Position numbers and translations under genes: made by a program. The notes beneath the pieces were generated by a model, which was not told the DNA's origin, did no database searches, and saw only the letters and a program-made list of their open reading frames with translations. A stretch of DNA of 64,000 nt from the NCBI RefSeq assembly GCF_016741855.1, contig NZ_JAERRH010000004.1, forward strand, positions 124,001 through 188,000, given 5' to 3'. This document shows positions 9,552 to 18,195 of this stretch, piece by piece. Within the stretch, counting starts at the first letter, position 1; each line of letters begins with the position of its first letter. This stretch comes from Streptomyces musisoli. Its GTDB lineage: Bacteria > Actinomycetota > Actinomycetes > Streptomycetales > Streptomycetaceae.

Positions 9552-10769
9552 TCAGCCCGTCACGACCCGTCCGACGACCTCGCCCAGCCCGACCCGGCGG
9601 CCGTCCGCGCCCGGTGCCCATGCCGACAGGGTCACCACGTCCCCGTCCTCCAGGAACGTGCGCTTGCCGTCCGGCAGTTCGAGGGGGTCGCGGCCGTTCC
9701 AGGTCAGTTCCAGCAGCGAGCCGCGCTGCTGTTCGGCCGGACCGCTCACCGTGCCCGAGCCGTACAGGTCCCCCGTGCGCAGCGAGGCGCCGTTCACCGT
9801 CATGTGGGCGAGCTGCTGGGCGGCCGTCCAGTACATGGTGGAGAACGGGGGCTCGGAGACCACGTGGCCGTTGATCGCGACGGAGATGCGCAGGTCGTAG
9901 CCGTCGGGTTCCGCGCCGGGTGCCGAGTCGTCCAGGTAGGGCAGCAGCGGGTGCGTACGCTTTGGAGGTGCCACGCGCGCGTGCTCCAGCGCCTCCAGCG
10001 GGGTGATCCACGCCGACACCGACGTCGCGAAGGACTTGCCGAGGAACGGGCCGAGGGGGACGTACTCCCAGGCCTGGATGTCCCGTGCGGACCAGTCGTT
10101 CAGCAGGCACAGCCCGAAGACGTGCTCCCGGAAGTCGCCGAGCGGGACCGGGCTGCCCATGTCCGACGGCACGCCGACGACGAAGCCGACCTCGGCCTCG
10201 ATGTCCAGCCGGATCGACGGGCCGAAGACGGGTGCGGGGTCGGCCGGGCCCTTGCGCTGCCCGGAGGGCCGTACGACGTCCGTGCCGGAGACGACGACCG
10301 TGCCGGAGCGGCCGTGGTAACCGATCGGCAGGTGCTTCCAGTTCGGGGTGAGGGAGTCGGCGGCGTCCGGGCGGAAGATCTGACCGACGTTCCGGGAGTG
10401 GTTCTCCGAGGCGTAGAAGTCGACGTAGTCCGCCACCTCGAAGGGCAGGTGCAGGGTCACCTCGGACAGCGGGCGGAACAGCGGCTCGACCGTCTCGCGG
10501 TGTGCCGGGTCGGTGACCCAGGACGTGACGGCGCGGCGTACCTCCGACCAGGTGGTGCGTCCTGCGGCCAGCAGCGGGTTGAGCGTGGGCCGGGCGAGGA
10601 GCGCCTGGTGGGGTGAGCCGAGCGCCGCGGCCGTGGCGCCCGCGTCGAGGACGTGGTTCCCGAGTCGGACGCCGATCCTCCGCTCCGTGCTGCCGGCAGG
10701 CGAGAACACGCCATAGGGGAGGTTGTGCGGGCCGAAGGGGTCACCCTCGGGGACGTCGAAGGGGGGCAT
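9552..10769 (-). CDS. fahA: Fumarylacetoacetase (tyrosine degradation)
   Basis: A 405-residue cytoplasmic hydrolase that splits 4-fumarylacetoacetate into fumarate and acetoacetate, the last step of tyrosine/homogentisate breakdown. It starts MPPFDVPEGDPFG, the usual actinobacterial start, with an N-terminal SH3-like domain and then the FAH fold: the active-site segment FYASENHSRNVG, the metal ligands in DIEAEVGFVVG, and the conserved LLNDWSARDIQAWEY, LTWNGRD and FLEDGDVV. An ATG at 10769 with GAGG about 10 nt upstream was preferred over longer in-frame starts. The gene stands alone, without hmgA or hppD beside it. Confidence 0.95.
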   Translation of the reverse strand: MPPFDVPEGDPFGPHNLPYGVFSPAGSTERRIGVRLGNHVLDAGATAAALGSPHQALLARPTLNPLLAAGRTTWSEVRRAVTSWVTDPAHRETVEPLFRPLSEVTLHLPFEVADYVDFYASENHSRNVGQIFRPDAADSLTPNWKHLPIGYHGRSGTVVVSGTDVVRPSGQRKGPADPAPVFGPSIRLDIEAEVGFVVGVPSDMGSPVPLGDFREHVFGLCLLNDWSARDIQAWEYVPLGPFLGKSFATSVSAWITPLEALEHARVAPPKRTHPLLPYLDDSAPGAEPDGYDLRISVAINGHVVSEPPFSTMYWTAAQQLAHMTVNGASLRTGDLYGSGTVSGPAEQQRGSLLELTWNGRDPLELPDGKRTFLEDGDVVTLSAWAPGADGRRVGLGEVVGRVVTG

Positions 10770-11145
10770 GGGGTACTGCCTCGCTCTCATCCGGGCCATG
10801 CATGGCGATGCGTTCCATGTGGTCGAGCCACACGTTACGGCCGTACTGCGTGTCTTGGGCAGTGCCTCACGACGTGCTCGAAAGGTTGCTCGCACAGTGC
10901 CTAAAGAGTTCTTGATGCCCGAATAAGTCTTGTTGGCGGTGGTAATTCTGGCTTAGCCCCCTTTGGGGCACGGGCGGGGTGGGTCCGTGCCGCTTGGGGG
11001 ACACGTGTACGCCATCACCGAGGACATACGCCGGCGGCCTCCTCGCGTTAACTGAAGAAGGCGTTCGTGTGGCGGACGACCGGTGCGGAGGACCAGGGCC
11101 GCCTTGCCCGCCGCCTGGCCGGCAAGCAGGGGCTGCACGAACTGT
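10770..11145. other. Intergenic region, fahA upstream side
   Basis: No convincing gene. It should hold the fahA promoter (minus strand, near 10800-10870). A short GC hairpin (GCCCC/GGGGC) lies at 10956-10969, inside a locally A+T-richer stretch. The part just before 11146 may be further eroded sequence of the pseudogene that follows. Confidence 0.45.
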
Positions 11146-11344
11146 CGGCCACGAGCTGCGCACCCGGCTCGCGGTGAGCCGCGGCGCACCACGGCTCGGC
11201 CCGGGTTACGTCTCCTCCGTACCGGGCCTGTACTTCACCGGCCTGCCGTCGGCGCCGTCGTACGGCCCGGTGATGCGCTCCGTGTGCGGTACGGAGTTCG
11301 CCTCCCCGCGCCTGGCGAACCACCTGGCCGCGGCCCATCGTTGA
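11146..11344 (+). pseudogene. Remnant C-terminus of a flavin-dependent oxidoreductase
   Basis: The frame ending at TGA 11344 reads ELRTRLAVSRGAPRLGPG followed by SSVPGLYFTGLPSAPSYGP and VCGTEFASPRLANHLAAAH. This is the characteristic end of FAD/NAD(P)-binding monooxygenase-like proteins, in which VPGLYFxGL precedes the last FAD contact. Nothing upstream in this frame gives the Rossmann motifs, and other frames offer none within reach, so only about 65 codons of a protein normally over 400 residues survive. It is a decayed, non-functional fragment. Confidence 0.6.
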
Positions 11345-11476
11345 GCACGCTCGCCGTACCGGGCCGCTTCGTAGTCGTCATCGGCCCCTCGACAGAGGGA
11401 ACTTGGGGCGGACCAGCACGTAAGTACGTGGATCCGGTGGTGAGTCGGCGGTGTGTGGTGTCCGTATTCTCTGATC

Positions 11477-12289
11477 ATGGATCCCACCCCGGCATATGCA
11501 CTGATCGCCACGGACCTGGACGGGACGCTGCTGCGCGGTGACGACACGGTCTCCGACCGGTCGATCGCCGCGCTCGCGCGGGTGGCGCGGGCGGGTGCCC
11601 GGCACCTGGTGGTGACGGGCCGCCCGGCACCGCGGGTACGGCCCCTGCTCGCGGACCTCGGCTGCACGGGGCTCGCGGTGTGCGGGCAGGGGGCACAGGT
11701 CTACGACGCCGGTGCCGGCCGTCTGCTGTGGTCGGTCCGGCTGGACCGGGAACTGGCGGAGACCGCGCTCGGCAAGATCGAGGCGGAGGTGGGACAGGTC
11801 TACGCGGCGGTCGACCAGGACGGCGTGGACGGGCTCACGCTCATCGAGCCCGGCTACCTGATGCCCCACCCGACGCTGCCCGCGGTGCGGGTCGGCCGGC
11901 GCGACGACCTGTGGTGCGAGCCCATCAGCAAGGTGCTGCTGCGGCATGCCACCCTGTCGGACGACGAGTTGGCGGCCGTGGCGCGCGCGGCGGTGGGCTC
12001 GCTAGCCACGGTCACCATGTCGGGGCCCGGCACCGTGGAGCTCCAGCCGAGCGGGGTGACGAAGGCGACCGGGCTGGCACTGGCCGCCGACCGGCTGGGG
12101 ATCCGGGCCGAGCAGGCCCTCGCCTTCGGTGACATGCCCAACGACATCCCGATGTTCGAGTGGGCCGGGCGCGGAGTCGCCATGGCCAACGCGCATCCCG
12201 AACTCAAGGCGGTGGCCGACGAGATCACCTTGTCGAACGAGGACGACGGCATCGCCGTCGTCCTCGAAGGACTCTTCCCGACCGACTGA
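11477..12289 (+). CDS. HAD-superfamily phosphatase, Cof-type
   Basis: A 270-residue cytoplasmic phosphatase of the Cof/YidA group (HAD IIB), which hydrolyses sugar phosphates or related metabolites. Motif I is DLDGTLL near residue 11, motif II is the threonine in LVVTGRP, the lysine of motif III is in GVTKATGLALAADRL, and motif IV is AFGDMPNDIPMFEWAG. All catalytic residues are present. The ATG at 11477 begins MDPTPAYALIATDLDGTL, so the motif sits at the normal distance from the N-terminus. It converges on the transglycosylase gene across a strong hairpin. The natural substrate is unknown. Confidence 0.9.
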   Translation: MDPTPAYALIATDLDGTLLRGDDTVSDRSIAALARVARAGARHLVVTGRPAPRVRPLLADLGCTGLAVCGQGAQVYDAGAGRLLWSVRLDRELAETALGKIEAEVGQVYAAVDQDGVDGLTLIEPGYLMPHPTLPAVRVGRRDDLWCEPISKVLLRHATLSDDELAAVARAAVGSLATVTMSGPGTVELQPSGVTKATGLALAADRLGIRAEQALAFGDMPNDIPMFEWAGRGVAMANAHPELKAVADEITLSNEDDGIAVVLEGLFPTD

Positions 12290-12320
12290 CCGGCCCGTCG
12301 GCGGGCACCGGCCCGACGGT

Positions 12321-12360
12321 GCGGCCGGGGGCCGGCCGCCGTGCGCCGGCCCCCGGCCGC
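12321..12360. terminator. Bidirectional hairpin terminator
   Basis: Perfect 16-bp GC inverted repeat (arms 12321-12336 and 12345-12360, 8-nt loop) between the convergent HAD phosphatase and transglycosylase genes, suited to stop both transcripts. Confidence 0.8.
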
Positions 12361-12366
12361 GGGCTG

Positions 12367-12852
12367 TCAGTACGCGCCGAACACGTTGTCGATCGACCCG
12401 TACCGTGCGGCCGCGTAGTTGCAGGCGGCGGTGATGTTCGCGACCGGGTCGTAGATGTTGAACGAGGTTCCGGCGACGTGGTACGCGTTGAAGGTCGGGT
12501 CGATGACCTGGAGCAGGCCCTTGGACGGGATGCCCTTGGCGGCGTTGGAGTCCCAGAGGTTGATGGCGGACGGGTTGCCCGAGGACTCCCGGATGATGTT
12601 GCGGTGGATGCCGTTGTAAGTGCCAGGGATCTTCTTTTCGGCCATGATCGCGAGCGACTCGCGGATCCATCCGTCGAGGTTGTTCGGGTAACCGGCGAGG
12701 GTGGTGGAGGGCGTGGAGCTGCCGGTGGCGGCGGAGGCACCGGTGGCGCCGATGAGCGGCAGGGCGAGGACGGCGGCGCCGGTGCCGGCGGCGACGAGGG
12801 CGCGGACGAGGCGGCTGTTGCGGGTGCGGCGGGGCTGAGCGGCAGCAGACAT
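12367..12852 (-). CDS. Secreted transglycosylase (SLT domain)
   Basis: A 161-residue exported peptidoglycan lytic enzyme. The N-terminus has an RRTRNSR basic region, a long hydrophobic signal core (ALVAAGTGAAVLALPLIGA) and probable cleavage after ASAA. The mature part is a lysozyme-like SLT fold with the catalytic glutamate in IIRESSGNP, then SKGLLQVIDPTF and the closing NITAACNYAAARYGSI. It cuts glycan strands in wall remodelling during growth or germination. The start at 12852 (MSAAAQPRR) follows GAGAGGAA. Its long leader carries a c-di-AMP riboswitch, so expression should fall when c-di-AMP is high. Confidence 0.93.
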   Translation of the reverse strand: MSAAAQPRRTRNSRLVRALVAAGTGAAVLALPLIGATGASAATGSSTPSTTLAGYPNNLDGWIRESLAIMAEKKIPGTYNGIHRNIIRESSGNPSAINLWDSNAAKGIPSKGLLQVIDPTFNAYHVAGTSFNIYDPVANITAACNYAAARYGSIDNVFGAY

Positions 12853-12865
12853 GGGGAAGTTCCTC

Positions 12866-13020
12866 TCCGGCGCCTGCGAGGTGAGCTGTCGGGTTCGGGC
12901 GGGGAGGTGCCCGGCCGTGCCCCGGAAGGGACACGGCTTCACCCCGAGCCGTTCCGTGCGGCGAATGCCGTCCGGCCCGGCGACTTACCTGGGTCCCCCG
13001 CTCCTGCCCTACGAATGAGT
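12866..13020 (-). ncRNA. c-di-AMP riboswitch (ydaO/yuaA type)
   Basis: The minus-strand leader of the transglycosylase gene has the conserved blocks of Streptomyces ydaO elements in order: GAGCGGGGGACCCAGGTAA (about 13005-12987), CTCGGGGTGAAGCCGT, then CCCGAACCCGACAGCTCACC and TCGCAGGCG (12902-12871). The same architecture precedes rpfA and other cell-wall hydrolase genes, where c-di-AMP binding turns expression off. The 5' boundary is approximate. The 3' end lies about 14 bp before the start codon, so control could act on transcription end or ribosome access. Confidence 0.9.
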
Positions 13021-13620
13021 TCGTCGATGGGTATGCGGGCGGCGGCAGGATTAGGCGTCCGCCCGACGACCCGGAACGTATGCGGGAGCACATGCCGGGA
13101 ACAAGTACTGAATTCATACAACGTGCGATTTGACCTTGATCGTCGTCGTATGGGGCGCTTGATCCTTTGCGGTTGCCAACGCTCAACTCGCCGACGGGGC
13201 AAGGGGTCGGAGGGGGTCGGCGGGCGGGGTGGGTCGGCCGGGCGCGTGACCCAACTCACGAAATAGCAAAATACTTCAATTCAGACATGGGGGATTAGGG
13301 GGATTCGGGCCTGAAGTCTGAGTGGTGGTGGAATCGGCGGTGCGATCCGCCTCGTTGGCGTAGTGCCGACGGGGGAGAAGTGAGGGGAAAGGGGCGTGAA
13401 GAGGTCGCGACACAGTGCCCGGATTACTGTTAAGTCAGTAAATGTCCGTTCTTACCGTGTGATCAAAACCATGCCGGTCGTGATCCGATACCGCCCAGGC
13501 TGGACCGGTGGGCGCTATCGGTGATCGAAACAGGACCGGATACGCTGACTTGAGTGATGGCAGCGACCTATCGACAAACCGTGTAATCGCCAGCAGACAC
13601 CAGCAGACAGGAGACCCCTC
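13021..13620. other. Divergent promoter region, transglycosylase / polyprenyl synthase
   Basis: 600 bp without a credible gene. It includes an A+T-rich stretch at 13260-13310 and 13420-13470 that should hold the promoter for the polyprenyl synthase, and on the other strand the promoter of the riboswitch transcript. The start of the next gene is set by AGGAG at 13609-13613. Confidence 0.5.
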
Positions 13621-14631
13621 GTGACCGTCGTCGGGCCGTTCGGGCTGAGCGTGCGGGACCAGGCTCTGGAAGCCGATGTCCAGGCCGGATTGGCGGCTGT
13701 CGAGGAAGGCTTGCTCGATGCCACCAAGAGCGAGGTCCCGTTCATCACGGAAGCCGCACAGCACCTCGTACGGGCCGGGGGCAAACGATTCCGGCCACTG
13801 CTCGTGATGCTCGCGGCCCAGTTCGGCGACCCGTACGCGCCGGGCATCGTGCCGTCGGCCGTCGTCGTGGAGCTGACCCACCTGGCCACGCTGTACCACG
13901 ACGACGTCATGGACGAGGCGGCCGTCCGCCGCGGCGTGGACAGCGCCAACACGCGCTGGGGCAACTCCGTCGCGGTCCTCACCGGCGACTTCCTCTTCGC
14001 CCGCGCCTCCCAGATCCTCGCCGACCTCGGCCCGGAGGCGGTACGCGTACAGGCCCTGGCGTTCGAACGGCTGGTCACCGGCCAGATCCTGGAGACCGCG
14101 GGTCCCTCGGACGGGCGCGACCCGGTCGAGCACTACCTGGACGTCCTCGCCGGCAAGACGGGCTCCCTGGTGGCGGTGTCGTGCAGGTTCGGCGCGATGA
14201 TGTCCGGCGCCGACGAGACGGTCGTCGACGTGCTCACCCAGTACGGCGAACGGCTCGGGGTCGCCTTCCAGCTCGCGGACGACGTCCTGGACATCGCCTC
14301 CGACTCCCACGAGTCCGGCAAGACCCCGGGCACCGACCTGCGCGAGGGCATCCCGACCCTGCCCGTGCTCCGGCTGCGCGAACGGGCCGCCAAGCTGGGG
14401 CTGGCCGAGGACATCGCGCTGTGTGAACTGCTGGCCTCCGACCTCAGCGACGACGCCCGGCACGCCGAGGCGCTGGCCGGCCTGCGCGCACACCCCGCGC
14501 TGGAGCAGGCCCGCCGCGACACGATCCGGTACGCGGAGGAGGCGCGGGCCGCGCTGGCCCCGCTGCGCGAGTGCGACGCCAAGGCCGCGCTGATGGAACT
14601 GTGCGACGCGGTGGTGCACCGCGCCGGCTGA
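13621..14631 (+). CDS. Polyprenyl diphosphate synthase (long-chain, menaquinone side chain)
   Basis: A 336-residue trans-prenyltransferase that extends farnesyl diphosphate with isopentenyl diphosphate units. The first aspartate-rich motif is in LYHDDVMDEAAVRRG and the second in QLADDVLDIAS; KRFRP and the lysine in LAGKTGSL are the diphosphate-binding sites. Length and sequence match heptaprenyl/octaprenyl synthase component II in actinobacteria, which supply the menaquinone tail. Start is GTG at 13621 with AGGAG 7 nt upstream. It stands alone between large intergenic gaps. The exact chain length cannot be judged from sequence alone. Confidence 0.9.
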   Translation: MTVVGPFGLSVRDQALEADVQAGLAAVEEGLLDATKSEVPFITEAAQHLVRAGGKRFRPLLVMLAAQFGDPYAPGIVPSAVVVELTHLATLYHDDVMDEAAVRRGVDSANTRWGNSVAVLTGDFLFARASQILADLGPEAVRVQALAFERLVTGQILETAGPSDGRDPVEHYLDVLAGKTGSLVAVSCRFGAMMSGADETVVDVLTQYGERLGVAFQLADDVLDIASDSHESGKTPGTDLREGIPTLPVLRLRERAAKLGLAEDIALCELLASDLSDDARHAEALAGLRAHPALEQARRDTIRYAEEARAALAPLRECDAKAALMELCDAVVHRAG

Positions 14632-14932
14632 CCCGGCCGAGGACACCCGCCGGACCTCCACCGCACACCCCGTCGGCCCCTGACCGGCCCCACCGCACAC
14701 CCATTCGGGCGGCATCGTCCCGCACGACCCCTACGGGTCGGGGGAGATGCCGCCGTCGTGTGTCATACCGCAGGCGTACACGCAGTTGCCTCCGAGGGCT
14801 GACGCTTCCTCATGGCCGATCTGGTCATATGGAAACCACGGAAATCACCACTCCTCACCGATTCGGGTGAGAATGGCGGCCAGGGGGACCAGCGTGAGGA
14901 CAGCCGCCGCCGACGACGGAGGTAAGGCACAC
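14632..14932. other. Intergenic region before the LolA-like gene
   Basis: 301 bp with no gene. It holds an A+T-richer patch around 14825-14850 (catatggaaacc) that could include the promoter, and GGAGG at about 14918 which serves the next start. Confidence 0.4.
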
Positions 14933-16132
14933 ATGGCACCGTACGAATCCGACGACGCAGTGGGCGCCGCGCGGGACGAGGACTCGCGCTCCGGCCGGCG
15001 CAAGGCCGCCCGGTACGCCGTACCGGTCGCGGTGGTGGGGGTGGCGGCGGCCACGATCGGGCTCGTCCCGGCGCTCGCCGACTCCGGCGACCCCGACCTG
15101 CCGAAGATCAGCGCGCAGCAGCTCATCGAGAAGATGGCCAAGTCGGACGTGCAGCAGCTGTCCGGCACCGTGAAGATCAGCACCGACCTCGGCCTGCCCG
15201 ACCTCGGCGGCCTGGAGGACGGCCTGCTCTCCGGGGCGGGCAAGGGCTCGGGCGACGGCTCCTCCGCCGACCCGCAGGCCAGGCTCACCGAGCTGGTGAC
15301 CGGCACGCACACCCTGCGCGTCGCCGCCGACGGCCCCGACCGGCACAAACTGTCGGTGCTGGAGAGCGGCGCCGAGTACAGCCTCATCCACGACGGCAAG
15401 GACGTCTGGGGCTACGACAGCAAGAGCAACGAGGTCTACCACTCCACCGCGGCCGGCTCCGGCAAGCACCGCGACGCCGAACCGCCGGCGACGCCCAAGG
15501 ACTTCGCCGACCAGGCCCTGAAGGCGGTCGACGACACCACGTCCGTCACCGTCGACGGCACCGCGCAGGTCGCCGGCCGCGACGCCTACAAGCTGCTGAT
15601 CCAGCCCAGGCAGTCCGGCACCACGGTCGGCGCCATCAGCATCGCCGTGGACGCGAAGACGGGCCTGCCGCTGAAGTTCACGCTGACCCCGAAGAGCGGC
15701 GGCGCCGCCGTGGTGGACGCGGGCTTCACCCAGGTCTCCTTCGCCCGGCCGGCCGCCTCCACCTTCGACTTCACCCCGCCCAAGGGCGCGAAGGTCACCG
15801 AGGAGGAGGACGCGGCCGAGGCGCCGAAGCACACGCCGAAGGGCGGCGAGGACTTCCCCGGGGGCCTGGACGGACTGAACGTCCTCGGTGAGGGCTGGAC
15901 CTCCGTCGCCACCTTCGACACTGGCGCCAAGGGCGGACTGCCGACCGGCTCCGAGGGCGGTGACCTCGGCGGCTTCCTCGGCTCGCTGGGCGACCAGGTC
16001 TCCGGCAAGTTCGGCAAGGGCACGGTCTTCTCCACCCGCCTGGTCAACGCCCTGATCACCGACGACGGCAAGGTGTACGCCGGCGCGGTGACCAAGGACG
16101 CCCTGGTGAAGGCGGCCGACGCGGGGAAGTGA
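14933..16132 (+). CDS. LolA-like lipoprotein-carrier/DUF2092 secreted protein
   Basis: A 399-residue exported or membrane-tethered protein. After an acidic N-terminus and the basic stretch RRKAARY comes one hydrophobic segment (AVPVAVVGVAAATIGLVPALA). The rest has the LolA/RseB-like beta fold: AQQLIEKMAKSDVQQLSGTVKIS, the central GKDVWGYDSKSNEVYH and the DAKTGLPLKFTL strand. Such proteins in Gram-positive bacteria are thought to bind lipid groups; no outer membrane exists here. ATG at 14933 is supported by GGAGG 10 nt upstream. It lies 70 bp before an ABC exporter and is probably its partner. Confidence 0.82.
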   Translation: MAPYESDDAVGAARDEDSRSGRRKAARYAVPVAVVGVAAATIGLVPALADSGDPDLPKISAQQLIEKMAKSDVQQLSGTVKISTDLGLPDLGGLEDGLLSGAGKGSGDGSSADPQARLTELVTGTHTLRVAADGPDRHKLSVLESGAEYSLIHDGKDVWGYDSKSNEVYHSTAAGSGKHRDAEPPATPKDFADQALKAVDDTTSVTVDGTAQVAGRDAYKLLIQPRQSGTTVGAISIAVDAKTGLPLKFTLTPKSGGAAVVDAGFTQVSFARPAASTFDFTPPKGAKVTEEEDAAEAPKHTPKGGEDFPGGLDGLNVLGEGWTSVATFDTGAKGGLPTGSEGGDLGGFLGSLGDQVSGKFGKGTVFSTRLVNALITDDGKVYAGAVTKDALVKAADAGK

Positions 16133-16202
16133 TTCTCCGCGGGAACTACGGCGCGTAACCGGGCGTTGACCCTTCGGGGCACGACGAATCGAGGGGGAGC
16201 CG

Positions 16203-17321
16203 ATGGACGAACCGTCCGCCGCGGAGCGTGATCCGGACGGCGCGCCCGCGCTCTCCCCGGAGGGCGCACCCGCGCGCGTACCGGACGGCGCGCCCGCGAC
16301 CGTGCCGGAAGGCATGACCGAGCGTCACGGCACCGGCGTTCCGGAGCGTGGCCGGGACGGTGCGCCGGAGGGCGATCCGGCGGCGGCACGGGCGAGTGTG
16401 ATCGTCACGCGCGGCCTCACCAAGCGCTACCGCGGCGGACAGCTCGCCGTGGACGGTCTCGACCTGACCGTCCCGGCGGGCAGCGTCTTCGGCTTCCTCG
16501 GCCCCAACGGCTCCGGCAAGACGACCACCATCCGCATGCTGATGGGCCTGATCGAGCCGACCGGAGGCACGGTCCGGGTGCTCGGCCGGCCCATGCCCCG
16601 GGCGGCCCGTACGGTCCTTCCCCAGGTCGGCGCGCTCATCGAGGGCCCCGCCCTGTACGGCTTCCTCTCCGGCCGGGACAACCTGCTGCGCTACGACGCC
16701 GCGGACCCGACCGCCGACCCGCGCACCCGTCGCGCCCGGGTCGCCGCGGCACTGGACCGGGTCGGTCTCGCGGCGGCCGCGGGGAAGAAGGCCAAGGCGT
16801 ACTCGCTCGGCATGAAGCAGCGACTGGGCCTGGCCGCCGCACTGCTCCAGCCGCGCCGACTGCTCGTCCTGGACGAGCCCACCAACGGCCTCGACCCGCA
16901 GGGCATGCGCGAGATCCGCACCCTGATCAGAGAACTGGCCGCCGACGGCACGACCGTTTTCCTCTCCTCCCACCTCCTCGACGAGATCGAGCAGGTGTGT
17001 ACCCATGCGGCGGTCATGGCGCAGGGCCGGCTCGTCGTCCAGGGCGCGGTGGCCGACCTCGCGGCCGGGGCGCGCGGACTGCTGGTGGTGACGACTCCGG
17101 ACGCGGCCGAGGCGGCCCGCGTGCTGAAGGAACTGGGGGTCGGGGATGTGACCGCCGACGGCGACCGGGTCACCGGCGAACCGCCCGACCGGGACCTCGC
17201 CGAGGTGACCGCGGCCCTGGTCACCGCGGGCGTTCGCGTCCGGGGCCTCATCGTCGAACGCGCCTCGCTGGAGGACGCGTTCGTGGCGCTGACCGGAGAG
17301 GGTTTCGATGTCGCGGGCTGA
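16203..17321 (+). CDS. ABC transporter ATP-binding protein (CcmA/DRR type)
   Basis: A 372-residue exporter ATPase. Walker A is GPNGSGKTT, the signature is YSLGMKQRLGLAAALLQ, Walker B is LLVLDEPTNGLD, and the switch region is TTVFLSSHLLDEIEQ. The first 65 residues are an unusual low-complexity stretch with repeated DGAPA/EGAPA/PEG units that family members lack. A GTG at 16398 directly before the ABC core could be a second start, but GAGGGGGAG upstream of 16203 favours the long form. The gene overlaps its permease by 14 bp. The substrate is unknown; the LolA-like neighbour suggests a lipid-linked one. Confidence 0.9.
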   Translation: MDEPSAAERDPDGAPALSPEGAPARVPDGAPATVPEGMTERHGTGVPERGRDGAPEGDPAAARASVIVTRGLTKRYRGGQLAVDGLDLTVPAGSVFGFLGPNGSGKTTTIRMLMGLIEPTGGTVRVLGRPMPRAARTVLPQVGALIEGPALYGFLSGRDNLLRYDAADPTADPRTRRARVAAALDRVGLAAAAGKKAKAYSLGMKQRLGLAAALLQPRRLLVLDEPTNGLDPQGMREIRTLIRELAADGTTVFLSSHLLDEIEQVCTHAAVMAQGRLVVQGAVADLAAGARGLLVVTTPDAAEAARVLKELGVGDVTADGDRVTGEPPDRDLAEVTAALVTAGVRVRGLIVERASLEDAFVALTGEGFDVAG

Positions 17322-18192
17322 CCTGCAACTCCCGGCGGCCGCACGCCGGCCCGGTCCCCTGTGGACCTTCGGGCTGTTGCGCAGCGAGCTGTTCACCACC
17401 GTCCGCCGCTGGCGCACGCTCGCCCTGCTCGGGGTGCTGGCCGCGGTGCCGGTGCTGGTCGGGATCGCGGTGCGGATCGAGACGCGGGGCGGCGCGCCGG
17501 CGGGCGGCGGGAACGGCGAGGGCCCGGCCTTCATCACGCAGATCACCAACAACGGCCTGTTCCTCGTGTTCACCGCGCTGGCCGCGACCCTGCCGTTCTT
17601 CCTGCCGATGGCGGTCGGCGTCGTCGCCGGGGACGCGATCGCCGGGGAGGCGGGTGCGGGCACCCTGCGCTATCTGCTGGTGGCCCCGGCCGGCCGCACC
17701 CGGCTGCTGCTCACCAAGTACACGACGGTGATGGCCTTCTGTCTGCTGGCCACATTGGTGGTCGCCGTATCGGCGCTGATCGTCGGCGCGCTGCTCTTCC
17801 CGCTGGGGGAGCTGACGACGATCTCCGGCACCCGGATCAGCTTCGCCGAAGGGCTCGGCCGCGCCCTGCTGATCGCCTTGGTGGTCGCGGCCTCACTGGT
17901 CGGTGTGGCGGCTCTCGGACTGTTCGTGTCGACCCTCACCAACAGCGGTATCGCCGCGATGGCGACCACGGTCGGCCTGCTCATCACGGTGCAGATCGTC
18001 GACCAGATACCTCAGCTGCACGCGGTGCAGCCCTACTTGTTCCCGCACTACTGGCTGTCCTTCGCCGACCTGATGCGCGACCCCGTTTACTGGGACGACC
18101 TGGTGCGCAACCTCGGCCTCCAGGGCCTGTACGCGGCCGTGTTCGGCTCCGCGGCCTGGGCGCGGTTCACGGCGAAGGACATCAGCGCGTAA
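17308..18192 (+). CDS. ABC transporter permease (ABC-2 type)
   Basis: A 294-residue membrane protein with about six hydrophobic segments, the first near residue 35 (ALLGVLAAVPVLVGIAV), then FTALAATLPFFLPMAVGVVA, MAFCLLATLVVAVSALIVG, and LLIALVVAASLVGVAALGLF. It matches the ABC-2 exporter fold that pairs with CcmA-type ATPases. The start ATG at 17308 lies inside the ATPase gene (14 bp overlap), so both are translated together. Its stop is only 3 bp from the converging reductase gene, leaving no room for a separate terminator. Confidence 0.88.
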   Translation: MSRADLQLPAAARRPGPLWTFGLLRSELFTTVRRWRTLALLGVLAAVPVLVGIAVRIETRGGAPAGGGNGEGPAFITQITNNGLFLVFTALAATLPFFLPMAVGVVAGDAIAGEAGAGTLRYLLVAPAGRTRLLLTKYTTVMAFCLLATLVVAVSALIVGALLFPLGELTTISGTRISFAEGLGRALLIALVVAASLVGVAALGLFVSTLTNSGIAAMATTVGLLITVQIVDQIPQLHAVQPYLFPHYWLSFADLMRDPVYWDDLVRNLGLQGLYAAVFGSAAWARFTAKDISA

Positions 18193-18195
18193 CGG

